A stretch of 30,386 nt of DNA from JABJMC01 sp964459205 (GTDB taxonomy: Bacteria > Patescibacteriota > Gracilibacteria > UBA1369 > UBA12473). Under the pieces are notes generated by a model. The model had not been told where the DNA came from. It made no database searches and saw only the letters and a list, made by a program, of their open reading frames with translations. The position numbers and the translations under genes were made by a program. Of the stretch, positions 17,117 to 25,154 are shown piece after piece; the first letter of the stretch is position 1, and every line of letters begins with the position of its first letter. Location of the stretch: NCBI GenBank assembly GCA_964459205.1, contig CAYWKJ010000012.1:1-30386 (forward strand), given 5' to 3'.

Positions 17117-18670
17117 TTATTTAGTTTTGGGTTCTTTGTCTCCAGCCTTGGCCTTAAAAGCCATCCGGCGAATAACATTTACTTTGACGTTGCCTGGATA
17201 GGATAATGTATTTTCTATCTTTTCGGCAATGTCATGTGCCAAAGGATTCATGGCATCGTCTTTGATTTGGTCAGGGTGAACTAAGACACGCACTTCGCGT
17301 CCAGCGGATAAAGCAAAGGTTTTCTTGATTCCTGGAAAAGAGCCAGCGGTTGCTTCGAGTTCGCGAATTCGTTGCAAATATCGTTCCAAAGATTCTAAAC
17401 GAGCGCCAGGACGACTCGCGGAAAGTGCATCAGCGGCCATAATAATTTTGGCCTCAATGCTTTGGAGTGGCTCGCCTTCATGGTGGGCCCAAGCAGCGTG
17501 CACAATATCAGCTGGATATCCAAATTCTTCGAGGATTTCTTTGGTTAAAACATCATGACCTTTGTCACTTTCTTCAGAGGTAGCTTTACCAATATCATGC
17601 AAAAATCCAGCTTCGCGAGCTTTTTGAACGTCAGCGCCAACCTCGGCGGCAATTAAGCCGGCAAACATGCCAACTTCAAGGCTATGTTTAAGAGCGTTTT
17701 GTCCATAACTAGTTCGGAAATGCAGGCGTCCAATATGTTTAAGCACGCCATTTGGTACATTTTTTAAGCCAACGATCTTAACGGCCTCGCGAGCTTTATC
17801 AACCATAATTTTCCCTACATTTTTCTGAGCCTGAGCTAAAGCCTCATCAATTACTTTTGGATTGATTAAGCCTTTTTTCTTCTGCAAAAGATTCACTGCG
17901 TTTTTTACAATATGACGACGAACTAGGTTAAATCCACCAATGGTGATGGTTTTTGGATAATCATTAAAAATTACTTCAACTTCACTACGTTTTTCAATAT
18001 GCCTAACGTTTTCACAGTTAGGCCCAACTAAAAGTTGTTTGAACTTCTCCTGTTTAACTTCAACTAAAGTTTGGTTGTGGTCAACTGAGCTTTTATCTGA
18101 ATAACGCTGAATCGTTCCTGTTAAAACGCTTTTCGCAAATTTAAGAGCATCTTCTTCAGCCTCTTCTTCCCGGTTTTTCAAATAAGAATCTTTGCGAGCT
18201 AGAATTTCGCCAGTAAGGCGGTTTTTAACTTCCTGGATAGCATCTTTTTTGTTGATCCCAAGTTGCTTTAACAGATTGGAAATCATATTTTCGGTGCTGT
18301 TTTCAATTTCATCCTTCATTTTTTTAATCATTTCTCCTTCAGTTTTGAGCCATCCCAAAACTTCTTTGTTTTTTCCTTTGCGATCATTAACGTGCTTTTC
18401 TTTTAATTTGGCGCTTTCTTTAAGGCGCTCTAAGTGCCTTTCTAGTCGTTCGTTTTCTTCGCGCGCTATTTGTTTAATCTGCTTAAGTTCAGATTTGGTT
18501 TTTGAACGGAGGGCCTGAGCCTCTTCTTTGCTGGTTTTGATAATAGAGCTTGCCTCTGCTTTTATCTGTTCTGTGGAGATTTTGCTACCTCCTTTCCCAG
18601 ATAAAAAGTAAGCTCCAGCGGCCCCAATGAGGCCGGCTCCGATAATAAATAATAATTGTATAGGTTCCAT
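17117..18670 (-). CDS. rny: Ribonuclease Y with altered KH loop
   Basis: 517 residues, the family's usual length. The N-terminal TM helix (about 5-24) is followed by a long charged coiled coil (about 30-190), a KH-like domain (about 205-265) and an HD hydrolase domain (about 325-420), with HSLEVGMFAGLIAAEVG, the metal pair H358-D359 (GFLHDIGKA) and AWAHHEGEP. RNase Y is the membrane-bound endoribonuclease that starts mRNA decay in many bacteria. The KH loop is unusual: the family GREG is G-P-N-C here (216-219), so the G-x-x-G RNA-binding loop is broken. The flanking strand IFNDYPKTITIGGFNLVRRHI still matches the family. The nuclease residues look intact. It is probably in one operon with the cysteine desulfurase gene before it (45 bp) and ytxH after it (15 bp). 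Confidence 0.93.
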   Translation of the reverse strand: MEPIQLLFIIGAGLIGAAGAYFLSGKGGSKISTEQIKAEASSIIKTSKEEAQALRSKTKSELKQIKQIAREENERLERHLERLKESAKLKEKHVNDRKGKNKEVLGWLKTEGEMIKKMKDEIENSTENMISNLLKQLGINKKDAIQEVKNRLTGEILARKDSYLKNREEEAEEDALKFAKSVLTGTIQRYSDKSSVDHNQTLVEVKQEKFKQLLVGPNCENVRHIEKRSEVEVIFNDYPKTITIGGFNLVRRHIVKNAVNLLQKKKGLINPKVIDEALAQAQKNVGKIMVDKAREAVKIVGLKNVPNGVLKHIGRLHFRTSYGQNALKHSLEVGMFAGLIAAEVGADVQKAREAGFLHDIGKATSEESDKGHDVLTKEILEEFGYPADIVHAAWAHHEGEPLQSIEAKIIMAADALSASRPGARLESLERYLQRIRELEATAGSFPGIKKTFALSAGREVRVLVHPDQIKDDAMNPLAHDIAEKIENTLSYPGNVKVNVIRRMAFKAKAGDKEPKTK

Positions 18671-18715
18671 AGCGGGATTAGTGTAGAGGAAAATCGGGTT
18701 AAATGGGAGGTTTTT

Positions 18716-19876
18716 TTAATAGGTGCCAGATTCCTGACGAATTTCAGTCACAATTTGGGTGAAAATTGTAATGGTTTTTTGGATTTCTGCCGGGGTAGTG
18801 TGCTTGCCGAGGCTAAAGCGAATTGATTGATAAGCCTCCTGCTTAGAGCGGCCAAGGGCAATTAAAACATGTGAAGGCTCTGTGTTTCCGGCGGTGCAAG
18901 CCGAGCCAGCTGAAGCGTCGATTTCTGCTAAATCTAATCTCATGAGCAAGCTTTCGCCTTCGGCTCCTTGGACTGTTAGATTAAGATTGTTTGGGAGACG
19001 AGCATCCAGAGTGCCATTAACTATAATTTGATCTAGTTTATCCTGAATTCCAGCTAAAAGTTGGTTGCGGAGATCTGTTAAGCGAGCACTTTCAGCTTCG
19101 CGACTATCTTGAGCTAAGGTAAGAGCGCGGGCCAAGCCTATGATTCCAGGGATATTTTCAGTGCCAGCGCGTAATCCGCGTTCATGGTTGCCTCCTAAGA
19201 TTTGTGGTTTAAGCTTGAGGTCTTGTTTAAGATATAGGGCGCCGACCCCTTTTGGCCCATAAATCTTGCCCCCGTTTAGGGTGAGAAGATCAACATTAAG
19301 TTGATCGACAGTGAGCGGGAGGGCGCCCGCAGCTTGGCAGGCATCAGTGTGAAAAGCGAGATTTTTGGCAATATCCTGATTGCGCAAAAATTTCCCAATT
19401 TCCGCAATGGGTTGAATGGTTCCAATTTCGTTATTAGCATAAATAATGCTTACTAAAATTGTGTCTTCCGAAAGCGCTTTTTTAAGATCATCTAAAGAAA
19501 TAAGGCCCTGGTTATTTACAGGCAAATACGTAACGCGAAATCCTTGTTTTTCTAGCTCGTGGCAGGGCTCTAAAACAGAATCATGTTCAATGGCGGTAGT
19601 GATAATATGGCCAGTTTTGTGCAGGCCAGTGGTGCCAAAAATAGCAAGGTTATTGGATTCAGTGCCGCCGCCGCAAAAAATCACGTCCGAAGACGAACAC
19701 CCGAGGGCGGCGGCTACCTCTTGCCGCGCCGCAGTTATTGCTTTTTTAGCCTGCTGGCCAGATGTATGCAGACTAGAAGGATTTGCAAAATTCTCGCTAA
19801 AATAAGGCTGCATTGCCTTTAAAACAAGGGGGTCCACTGGTGTAGTGGCGGCGTAATCTAAATAAATTCGATTCAT
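18716..19876 (-). CDS. Cysteine desulfurase (NifS/IscS type)
   Basis: 386 residues, PLP-dependent, class V aminotransferase fold. It takes sulfur from cysteine for Fe-S clusters or tRNA thiolation. Visible landmarks are IYLDYAATTPVDP (4-16), GGTESNNLAI (70-79), IEHDSVLEP with the PLP-stacking H98, HTDACQAAG with D178 and Q181, NGGKIYGPKGVGALY with the PLP lysine K204, and SAGSACTAGNTEPSHVL with the sulfur-accepting C327. The histidine normally just before the PLP lysine (S-G-H-K) is replaced by glycine (N-G-G-K), a small deviation. It lies 15 bp after hpf. No iscU or other scaffold gene is in the window, so whether it serves Fe-S assembly or thiouridine formation is open. The Fe-S enzyme at 23724 would be one plausible client. 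Confidence 0.94.
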   Translation of the reverse strand: MNRIYLDYAATTPVDPLVLKAMQPYFSENFANPSSLHTSGQQAKKAITAARQEVAAALGCSSSDVIFCGGGTESNNLAIFGTTGLHKTGHIITTAIEHDSVLEPCHELEKQGFRVTYLPVNNQGLISLDDLKKALSEDTILVSIIYANNEIGTIQPIAEIGKFLRNQDIAKNLAFHTDACQAAGALPLTVDQLNVDLLTLNGGKIYGPKGVGALYLKQDLKLKPQILGGNHERGLRAGTENIPGIIGLARALTLAQDSREAESARLTDLRNQLLAGIQDKLDQIIVNGTLDARLPNNLNLTVQGAEGESLLMRLDLAEIDASAGSACTAGNTEPSHVLIALGRSKQEAYQSIRFSLGKHTTPAEIQKTITIFTQIVTEIRQESGTY

Positions 19877-19891
19877 AAAATTCAGGGGAGC

Positions 19892-20230
19892 CTAAGCGGC
19901 ACGCAAGTGTTCACGTTGCATTTTCTCAATTGCTTTTTTGATTTGATCGATCAGTTTGTCCTTAGAAAATTCCACTGCCTTGCGCAGATCACGGCTATCT
20001 TCACTAGAATAAAGAGGTTTGTGAGCTACAGCTCTAGGCAATTCCATGAACATTTCAACTTTGTAAGCGTCTTTGCGAGTAAATTTTTCAGCAGTTATAT
20101 TTAATTTGACTTCATCGGCATCAAAATGTGTCAAAAACTTCTCAAACTGAATTAGCTTTTTTCCTAAATAGTCCTCAAATAGATCTTTTTCCACGTCTGT
20201 TAGGTGCTTTGAGAAAGTGTTTACCTGCAT
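19892..20230 (-). CDS. hpf: Ribosome hibernation-promoting factor, short form (HPF/RaiA)
   Basis: 112 residues, the length of the short HPF/YfiA family, lacking the long-form dimerisation domain. The beta-alpha-beta-beta-beta-alpha pattern is visible: KHLTDVEKDLFEDYLGKKLIQFEKFL, then strands VKLNITAEKFTRKDAYKVEMFMELPR, and a final helix DLRKAVEFSKDKLIDQIKKAIEK. It is expected to bind the 30S decoding region and idle ribosomes in poor conditions. It is the first gene of the minus-strand run to the vanW-like gene and carries a candidate promoter and a palindrome in its short upstream gap, so starvation-type control could reach the whole run. Confidence 0.88.
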   Translation of the reverse strand: MQVNTFSKHLTDVEKDLFEDYLGKKLIQFEKFLTHFDADEVKLNITAEKFTRKDAYKVEMFMELPRAVAHKPLYSSEDSRDLRKAVEFSKDKLIDQIKKAIEKMQREHLRAA

Positions 20231-20241
20231 GAAATTAGGTT

Positions 20242-20261
20242 AAGGATGTAAATTCATCCTT
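20242..20261. promoter_or_regulatory. Perfect 7-bp palindrome upstream of hpf
   Basis: AAGGATG and CATCCTT separated by 6 bases, 12-31 bp before the hpf ATG. No T-run follows on either strand, so it is a poor intrinsic terminator. It overlaps the predicted hpf start site, which suits an operator or a 5' mRNA stem. Function not shown. Confidence 0.4.
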
Positions 20262-20289
20262 ATTCTAACATTCAGCTTCTTGAGCGCAA
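20262..20289 (-). promoter_or_regulatory. Candidate promoter of hpf and the downstream run
   Basis: On the minus strand: TTGCGC (20284-20289), 16 bp spacer ending in ATGT, TAGAAT (20262-20267), giving an extended -10. It overlaps the gap after the stop of the 1107-residue gene (20295). Confidence 0.5.
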
Positions 20290-20294
20290 ATGAT

Positions 20295-23200
20295 TTATCG
20301 TGGCTCCACAGCGTAATTTCCTGCTTCTGGATCGTCATCTACCCATTTATAAGCAAACGGATCTTTAATCACAATATCACCGCCTTCTTCCTTTACAAAT
20401 CCGCTTGCAAGAGCTTCATCAAGATCCATAAAAGGTTTTTCGGCGTCCTCTGCATCCTCTTTGTCTTCAACAAGTCCTTCTTGAGTGGCCTCGTATTCAG
20501 CTAGATCTAAGGATTCTTCAAACGCATCTCGTCCGGACATTAATTCTTCAATGTCAGTATCACGATCATCTGTTTCTAATCTAGCTAATCTTAAATTAAG
20601 ATCACTTAAGTGCTCTGCAGCAGCAGCTAAATCTCCAGATTCCAATGCTGTTAGCCCTTGTCTTAAGGACCTCCCGGCATACTGTTTGTCTTCTTTAATT
20701 CTTGGGTCTTCATAGCCATCAAGATCATCTAGCGGGCTTGGCTCCTCAGGGGTTGGGGCTGGATTCTTAGCAGCGATTTTTTCTGCTTTAAAGCCACCCT
20801 TAATTGATCGCTTTACGAATTTCTTGGCAGGGCGTCCTTTTTTCCCATTATAGAAAGTCGTAACTTCTAATCCAACTACGGTTTCTACTAAGTTACTTTT
20901 GTTTTCTTCGTATGGGAGAACATGATTACTTTTGAAATCTATTTGTTCCCCGGTGGTTTTGTTAGTTACTTGAATTCTATGATGCAAGTTAAAGCTGGCA
21001 GGGTCTCCTGGATTTTGGCCAGGGGTGTAAATTGTATATATGTCTGTAATTTCGACATCAACAAAATCTGTTAAAGGCCTTCCTTTTAGCTCTTTTGCAA
21101 AGGCTTCTTCTAGCTGGCTTACGAGCGCTTCACCAATTTGCTCTCGATATTCGCTCATAACTCTTTCTGATTCTTCGGCGCGGGCGAGTTCAACTGCTCT
21201 TTGCTCTGCGTCTTGTTCTTCACTTAGCGCAGTTCGAATCATCTCACTCGTGGTATTGATGGTTTCGTAATAATCAGCTTCGAATGTTTCATACCTTGCT
21301 CTTTCTGAATCAGGAAGCTCATGTGGGAAACGATCGCTAGGCCTTAAGAAATTTTGAGCAGTATAAAGCTGTTCCGCGGCTGACGATAAGTGACGCCGAG
21401 CTAAATCCGTGTCTCCTTCAGCTAAAGCGTCTTTAGCATCTTGGATATGTCTAGAGCCATACCTAAGAGCATGATCCCATTGCCCACCTTCCTGTAAAGC
21501 TAACGGGAGCTCGGCTGGTTCTTCAGTAGCTTCTGGTTCTTCAGTAACTTCTGGTTCTTCGGTAACTTCTGGCTCTTCGGTAACTTCTGGCTCTTCGGTG
21601 GCAGCTTCTACTACTGGTTTTTCCTTTTCGCGTGCAGCTTCTACAAATATTCTAGTTTCATAATCTAAGGCTGATTCCTCAACAATAACTTGCCTAAGAG
21701 CTTCTGGCTCTTCTTGCAGGCTCATAGTGCGGCGCCCAAATTGTTCGCCCTCATTGTCTATTAAAATAATATCTATTACCTGTTTCCCGGCGAGTGGCGA
21801 CTCTTCGACTTGAGCAATAATTTGGACATATTCTTGAATATCAGAGCCATATTGATTTTCAAAAGATTCCACAACTGCCCGATATACTTCTTCTTGGCTT
21901 AGAGTCTCAACCTCTTCAACAGCTTCTGTGGGTTCTTCAGTGGCCTCAGGTTCTTCAGTGGCTTCAGGTTCTTCGGTGGCCGCTGGCTCTTCGCCTAAAT
22001 CTTCTTGTCGGCTCTGAGCTTGTGCTTCCTGTCTTTCGGCCTCATACTCAGCAAAAGCCTCCTCAAAAGCATCTAACATTTCATCCCATTGGCCACGCCA
22101 AGTAGACCCAAATTTCATTGGAATTTCAGCGCGAACAGTTTTTTCATCATAAGTTACCCCCTCTAAATCCATTAAACCTTCTGGGGTTTGTTCCCAAGAA
22201 ACTTCTAAGAAACGAACTTTTTCTTTGCCTTTTCCTTCTTTGCCCCAATTAACTTCAATGTCTCCGCGAGTGACAAGTCCTAATTCATCGAGTCGAGCAG
22301 CAACTACTGCCTGAATTTCGGCTCTTTCTTCGATCCCTTGTTTTTCACGCTCTCCTTCCTCGGAGAAAGAATGTTCTAAGCCAGCTTCATAGTCTTTTTC
22401 TCCCTGAATAGCTGCTAGAATTACTTCTTCGTTTTGGCCAAAAATACTATTTTCAACAAGATAAGGAACGCCATCCTCTGCTTCTTCACTATTATATAAT
22501 CCTTCAACTAACTCTGCCGGGCCATCCAAAATAGACTCGCCGGTACGTTTGTTTTTAAAATCATAACCAAGTTCAAATTGCCATTCTTCACCCTCTTGAT
22601 AAAAAGATTCAACATAAACATTGACGGTTAAATACTCCGAAAATTCGCCATTAGCAAATGATGGAATAATCTCTCTTAAAGAAGCTGTGACTTGATCTAT
22701 GGTGTCCAAAAGGCCTTCGGACTGCTGTTCACGGGCTTCTTTTTGTTCAGGTGTGTCAGCAATGTTGTAAACATCGTAACGAATGTACTGAATCCAGGCG
22801 CGATTTTGAGCTGCACTTCTTCCAGTGTAGCCCTCTCCAGTTTCTTCATTAATGAGCAGCGGGCCAGCTGCATCGCCAAGCATCTCTTTTAGATATTTGT
22901 TAATTCCAGCCCTCTCTTGAGCAAGAATTACATCTTGGTCCGAAGAAACTGATTCTGAAAGGTGTGGCTGCCCAGATCTTAAATAATTAATGCGCGCTTG
23001 CGGGGTGGCTAAGTCGCCACGACCTACTACATCCAAAGTGTGCATAATTGAGCCTTTTTGAGTGACATCATCAAGTACGGTTGGATCGGTTGGACGAGGG
23101 GCCCGTTCTGCGTTGCGAGCAATGTCAGTTTGCTGTAACGAATCTAAAGCTGCTCTGGTGCTAGCAATTTCTGCTTGGCTCTCTGGCATCTGAAGAACCC

Positions 23201-23618
23201 CTGTTACTTCGCCACTGCCACGACGACTTTCTACCTTAAAAGACGGCGGGTTTTGGCTAAAATCTACCTCCCATTTAGCTCCTCCTTGGCTTTGTAAGCT
23301 AATCCCTTGGTGTGCCAACATTGCCCAAACATTTAGCACCATATTTCTTTGCGCATGATTCAACTCAGCAAAACGAGTTGATTTTGCTTCTGGTGGGCCC
23401 CAAACAGCTTTTGAAAAATCTTCAGTCCAGCCGCGGGCACTTTCACAGGTAAATTCTACTGTGCCTTTGTCTTGCAGGCCTAGGCGTTCGTTTTGAGTGT
23501 CGATCGAATGTAGAACTGTTCCGTCTATTTTTTCGATCCATTCTTTGGCTTTTTCAGCCTCGGTGTTGCGGGGGCGCATACTATCTTTAGTTGGCCCTCC
23601 TTCGTGTGGTACTGACAT
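20295..23618 (-). CDS. Large acidic repeat protein of unknown function
   Basis: 1107 residues, no family recognised, no signal peptide or TM helix, strongly acidic. After an N-terminal region (1-300) the chain seems built from diverged modules. One type is a helix followed by strands with a T-G-E turn: about 300-410 (NKRTGESILDG), 425-525, 575-665 and 820-925 (NKTTGEQIDFKS). The other is a helical hairpin: HIQDAKDALAEGDTDLARRH (about 724-743) and SLRQGLTALESGDLAAAAEH (about 984-1003). Two low-complexity tracts of the hexapeptide T-E-E-P-E-(A/V) at 548-563 and 674-701 act as linkers. It has its own promoter divergent from queG and lies 64 bp before hpf. An intracellular or unconventionally exported scaffold is possible; no function can be assigned. 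Confidence 0.75.
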   Translation of the reverse strand: MSVPHEGGPTKDSMRPRNTEAEKAKEWIEKIDGTVLHSIDTQNERLGLQDKGTVEFTCESARGWTEDFSKAVWGPPEAKSTRFAELNHAQRNMVLNVWAMLAHQGISLQSQGGAKWEVDFSQNPPSFKVESRRGSGEVTGVLQMPESQAEIASTRAALDSLQQTDIARNAERAPRPTDPTVLDDVTQKGSIMHTLDVVGRGDLATPQARINYLRSGQPHLSESVSSDQDVILAQERAGINKYLKEMLGDAAGPLLINEETGEGYTGRSAAQNRAWIQYIRYDVYNIADTPEQKEAREQQSEGLLDTIDQVTASLREIIPSFANGEFSEYLTVNVYVESFYQEGEEWQFELGYDFKNKRTGESILDGPAELVEGLYNSEEAEDGVPYLVENSIFGQNEEVILAAIQGEKDYEAGLEHSFSEEGEREKQGIEERAEIQAVVAARLDELGLVTRGDIEVNWGKEGKGKEKVRFLEVSWEQTPEGLMDLEGVTYDEKTVRAEIPMKFGSTWRGQWDEMLDAFEEAFAEYEAERQEAQAQSRQEDLGEEPAATEEPEATEEPEATEEPTEAVEEVETLSQEEVYRAVVESFENQYGSDIQEYVQIIAQVEESPLAGKQVIDIILIDNEGEQFGRRTMSLQEEPEALRQVIVEESALDYETRIFVEAAREKEKPVVEAATEEPEVTEEPEVTEEPEVTEEPEATEEPAELPLALQEGGQWDHALRYGSRHIQDAKDALAEGDTDLARRHLSSAAEQLYTAQNFLRPSDRFPHELPDSERARYETFEADYYETINTTSEMIRTALSEEQDAEQRAVELARAEESERVMSEYREQIGEALVSQLEEAFAKELKGRPLTDFVDVEITDIYTIYTPGQNPGDPASFNLHHRIQVTNKTTGEQIDFKSNHVLPYEENKSNLVETVVGLEVTTFYNGKKGRPAKKFVKRSIKGGFKAEKIAAKNPAPTPEEPSPLDDLDGYEDPRIKEDKQYAGRSLRQGLTALESGDLAAAAEHLSDLNLRLARLETDDRDTDIEELMSGRDAFEESLDLAEYEATQEGLVEDKEDAEDAEKPFMDLDEALASGFVKEEGGDIVIKDPFAYKWVDDDPEAGNYAVEPR
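21516..21599 (-). repeat. 18-bp tandem repeat coding T-E-E-P-E-V linker
   Basis: About 4.7 units of an 18-bp repeat in frame with the 1107-residue gene (residues 674-701). The central units are nearly identical at the DNA level, so the number of copies may vary between strains. It encodes an acidic, proline-containing, probably unfolded spacer. Confidence 0.85.
21930..21977 (-). repeat. 18-bp tandem repeat coding T-E-E-P-E-A linker
   Basis: A second, shorter tract of about 2.7 units in the same gene (residues 548-563), closely related to the tract at 21516-21599. It marks another boundary between modules. Recombination between the two tracts could delete about 0.4 kb in frame. Confidence 0.8.
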
Positions 23619-23670
23619 TTTGTTTGGGTTTTAGTGTTAAGGTAGATAAAGGGATAAGTTTTATCTGATA

Positions 23671-23699
23671 ACTATAACATATTTTGACTTTGATTTCAA
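23671..23699 (-). promoter_or_regulatory. Extended -10 promoter of the 1107-residue protein gene
   Basis: On the minus strand: TTGAAA (23694-23699), 17 bp spacer ending in TATGT, TATAGT (23671-23676). It is the same architecture as the promoter at 13000-13028. The leader to the ATG at 23618 is about 45 nt, with no Shine-Dalgarno. Its -35 overlaps that of the divergent queG promoter. Confidence 0.72.
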
Positions 23700-23717
23700 G
23701 GTCTAACTCTTTAAAAT
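23690..23717 (+). promoter_or_regulatory. Candidate queG promoter
   Basis: TTGATT (23690-23695), 16 bp spacer, TAAAAT (23712-23717). The ATG at 23724 is only 6 bases past the -10, so the mRNA would start at or next to the start codon. Confidence 0.5.
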
Positions 23718-23723
23718 AGTTAC

Positions 23724-24743
23724 ATGGACCAAGTTTTAAAAATTGCTAAAAATATTGGGTTTGATTTGGTGGGGATAGCTCCGGCAAAATTACCAAAAGA
23801 ACCTTTTGAAAAATATAAAGGGTGGGTGAAAAAGGGGCGCGCCGGAGAAATGGCTTATCTCACGCGGGATCCGCAGCGCCGGCGAGCTGTAACAGAAATT
23901 ATGCCCGGTGCCCAATCTGTTATTTGCCTAGGAATTAATTATTGTAATGCTCGAAATGATCGCCCTAAAGACACTCCCACCGGCCAAATTGCTCGTTATG
24001 CTTATGGTCGCGATTATCACAAAATTTTAGAAAAAATGCTTAAAAAACTAGGGCGTGAATTGCGCGAACTTTTCCCAAAAAACCAATTCAAAACTTATGT
24101 GGATACCGGCGCAGTTTTGGAAAAAGCTTACGCTGAAGCGGCTGGGCTAGGTGTAATTGCCGAAAACACAACCCTTATTACTCCAGAATTTGGTTCTTTT
24201 GTGTTTTTGTCAGAGGTAATTACAGATCTTAAAATCCCACCCACTAAACCTGATCTACCTCCGCTTTGTGGTCATTGCCAGGCTTGCGTAGGCGTGTGTC
24301 CAACCGGAGCACTGGTTGGTCCGTATGAATTAGACGCACGTCGCTGTATTTCGTATTTAACTATTGAGCATCGCGGCTCAATCCCGGGGAAATTACGACC
24401 TTTGATGGGGGATTGGCTTTATGGTTGTGATATTTGCCAAGAAATTTGCCCGCAAAATCTTAGTGGAGTTGATCCCACTACGAACGAGGGTTTCTCCTTT
24501 AAAATTGGTGGTAATTTTCAAATTTTAGAGGAAATCTTGCGACTTAAAACCGATGAAGAATTTAATGAAAAATTTAGCGGCTCTCCAATGAAACGAGCTA
24601 AGCGCGAAGGTTTGGTTCGCAATGCTTGTGTGGTGACTGCTAATGTAGGTGCTATAAAATTATTGCCACTACTCCGTGAGCTTGAGCACGATCAAAACCC
24701 TGTTATTCGCGAACATGCAACTTGGGCTATTTCTAGATTGTAA
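23724..24743 (+). CDS. queG: Epoxyqueuosine reductase (QueG-like), 4Fe-4S protein
   Basis: 339 residues, close to but shorter than typical QueG. This cobalamin and Fe-S enzyme performs the last step of queuosine formation in tRNA, reducing epoxyqueuosine. Landmarks: YLTRDPQRRR (45-54), the catalytic-type aspartate D127 in YVDTGAVLEKAYAEAAGLG, and two 4Fe-4S sets, C182-C185-C188-C192 (CGHCQACVGVCPTGAL) and C208, C235-C238-C242 (CDICQEICPQN). A HEAT-like C-terminus holds NACVVTANVGAIKLLPLL and IREHATWAISRL. The family G-W-x-G-K-N segment is G-V-I-A-E-N here (143-148). No other queuosine gene is in the window, so the substrate is not confirmed by context. It overlaps the convergent gene by 11 bp. 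Confidence 0.88.
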   Translation: MDQVLKIAKNIGFDLVGIAPAKLPKEPFEKYKGWVKKGRAGEMAYLTRDPQRRRAVTEIMPGAQSVICLGINYCNARNDRPKDTPTGQIARYAYGRDYHKILEKMLKKLGRELRELFPKNQFKTYVDTGAVLEKAYAEAAGLGVIAENTTLITPEFGSFVFLSEVITDLKIPPTKPDLPPLCGHCQACVGVCPTGALVGPYELDARRCISYLTIEHRGSIPGKLRPLMGDWLYGCDICQEICPQNLSGVDPTTNEGFSFKIGGNFQILEEILRLKTDEEFNEKFSGSPMKRAKREGLVRNACVVTANVGAIKLLPLLRELEHDQNPVIREHATWAISRL

Positions 24744-25134
24744 TTCCTAGTTTCTTTTTAACAATCTCTAAATCTTCGGCCTGTTTTTCAAAACGTTTAT
24801 AAAAATGTGAGGCAACTAGCCGGAGCTTAGTCCCGTCTCTTTTTATAATAGTCATATAATGAGCAAGTCCAAATTTTTTGAATTTAACATCTTGGATATC
24901 GCTTTTTTGCAATATAAAATATTCGTCTTTAAATTTGCTGCCACCATAATTACTCCTGATAAATAAAAACTGATCCCCGCGAACAGCCATTAAATATGGG
25001 GTTTGGGCAAGTAAACCAAATAATAAAAACAAGAAAAAAGGAGCGTTTTTAAGGCAGTAAATGTAAGCCTCGGGCTCAGCCCCTTGGGTGTATTTTTTAA
25101 TTGCAGTTAAGGCTGCGTCATCAAATTTTTTCAT
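24733..25134 (-). CDS. Small membrane protein with bacterial PH-like domain
   Basis: 133 residues, no named family recognised. One hydrophobic stretch (about 28-50, NAPFFLFLLFGLLAQTPYLMAV) is followed by a strand-rich region (QFLFIRSNYGG...DEYFILQKSDIQDVKFKKFG...MTIIKRDGTKLRLVA) and a C-terminal helix (YKRFEKQAEDLEIVKKKLG). This is the pattern of bPH-type domains, and the layout recalls the protein at 5378-5833. It starts 20 bp after the stop of the DUF3999 gene, so the two are probably co-transcribed. Its TAG lies inside the 3' end of queG on the other strand. Confidence 0.7.
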   Translation of the reverse strand: MKKFDDAALTAIKKYTQGAEPEAYIYCLKNAPFFLFLLFGLLAQTPYLMAVRGDQFLFIRSNYGGSKFKDEYFILQKSDIQDVKFKKFGLAHYMTIIKRDGTKLRLVASHFYKRFEKQAEDLEIVKKKLGITI

Positions 25135-25154
25135 AATAAAAAGTATTTAAATAA

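Noticed and set aside
21516..21977. CRISPR-like array from the 18-bp repeats
   Set aside because: The units are directly adjacent, in frame, and code T-E-E-P-E-(A/V). There are no unique spacers.
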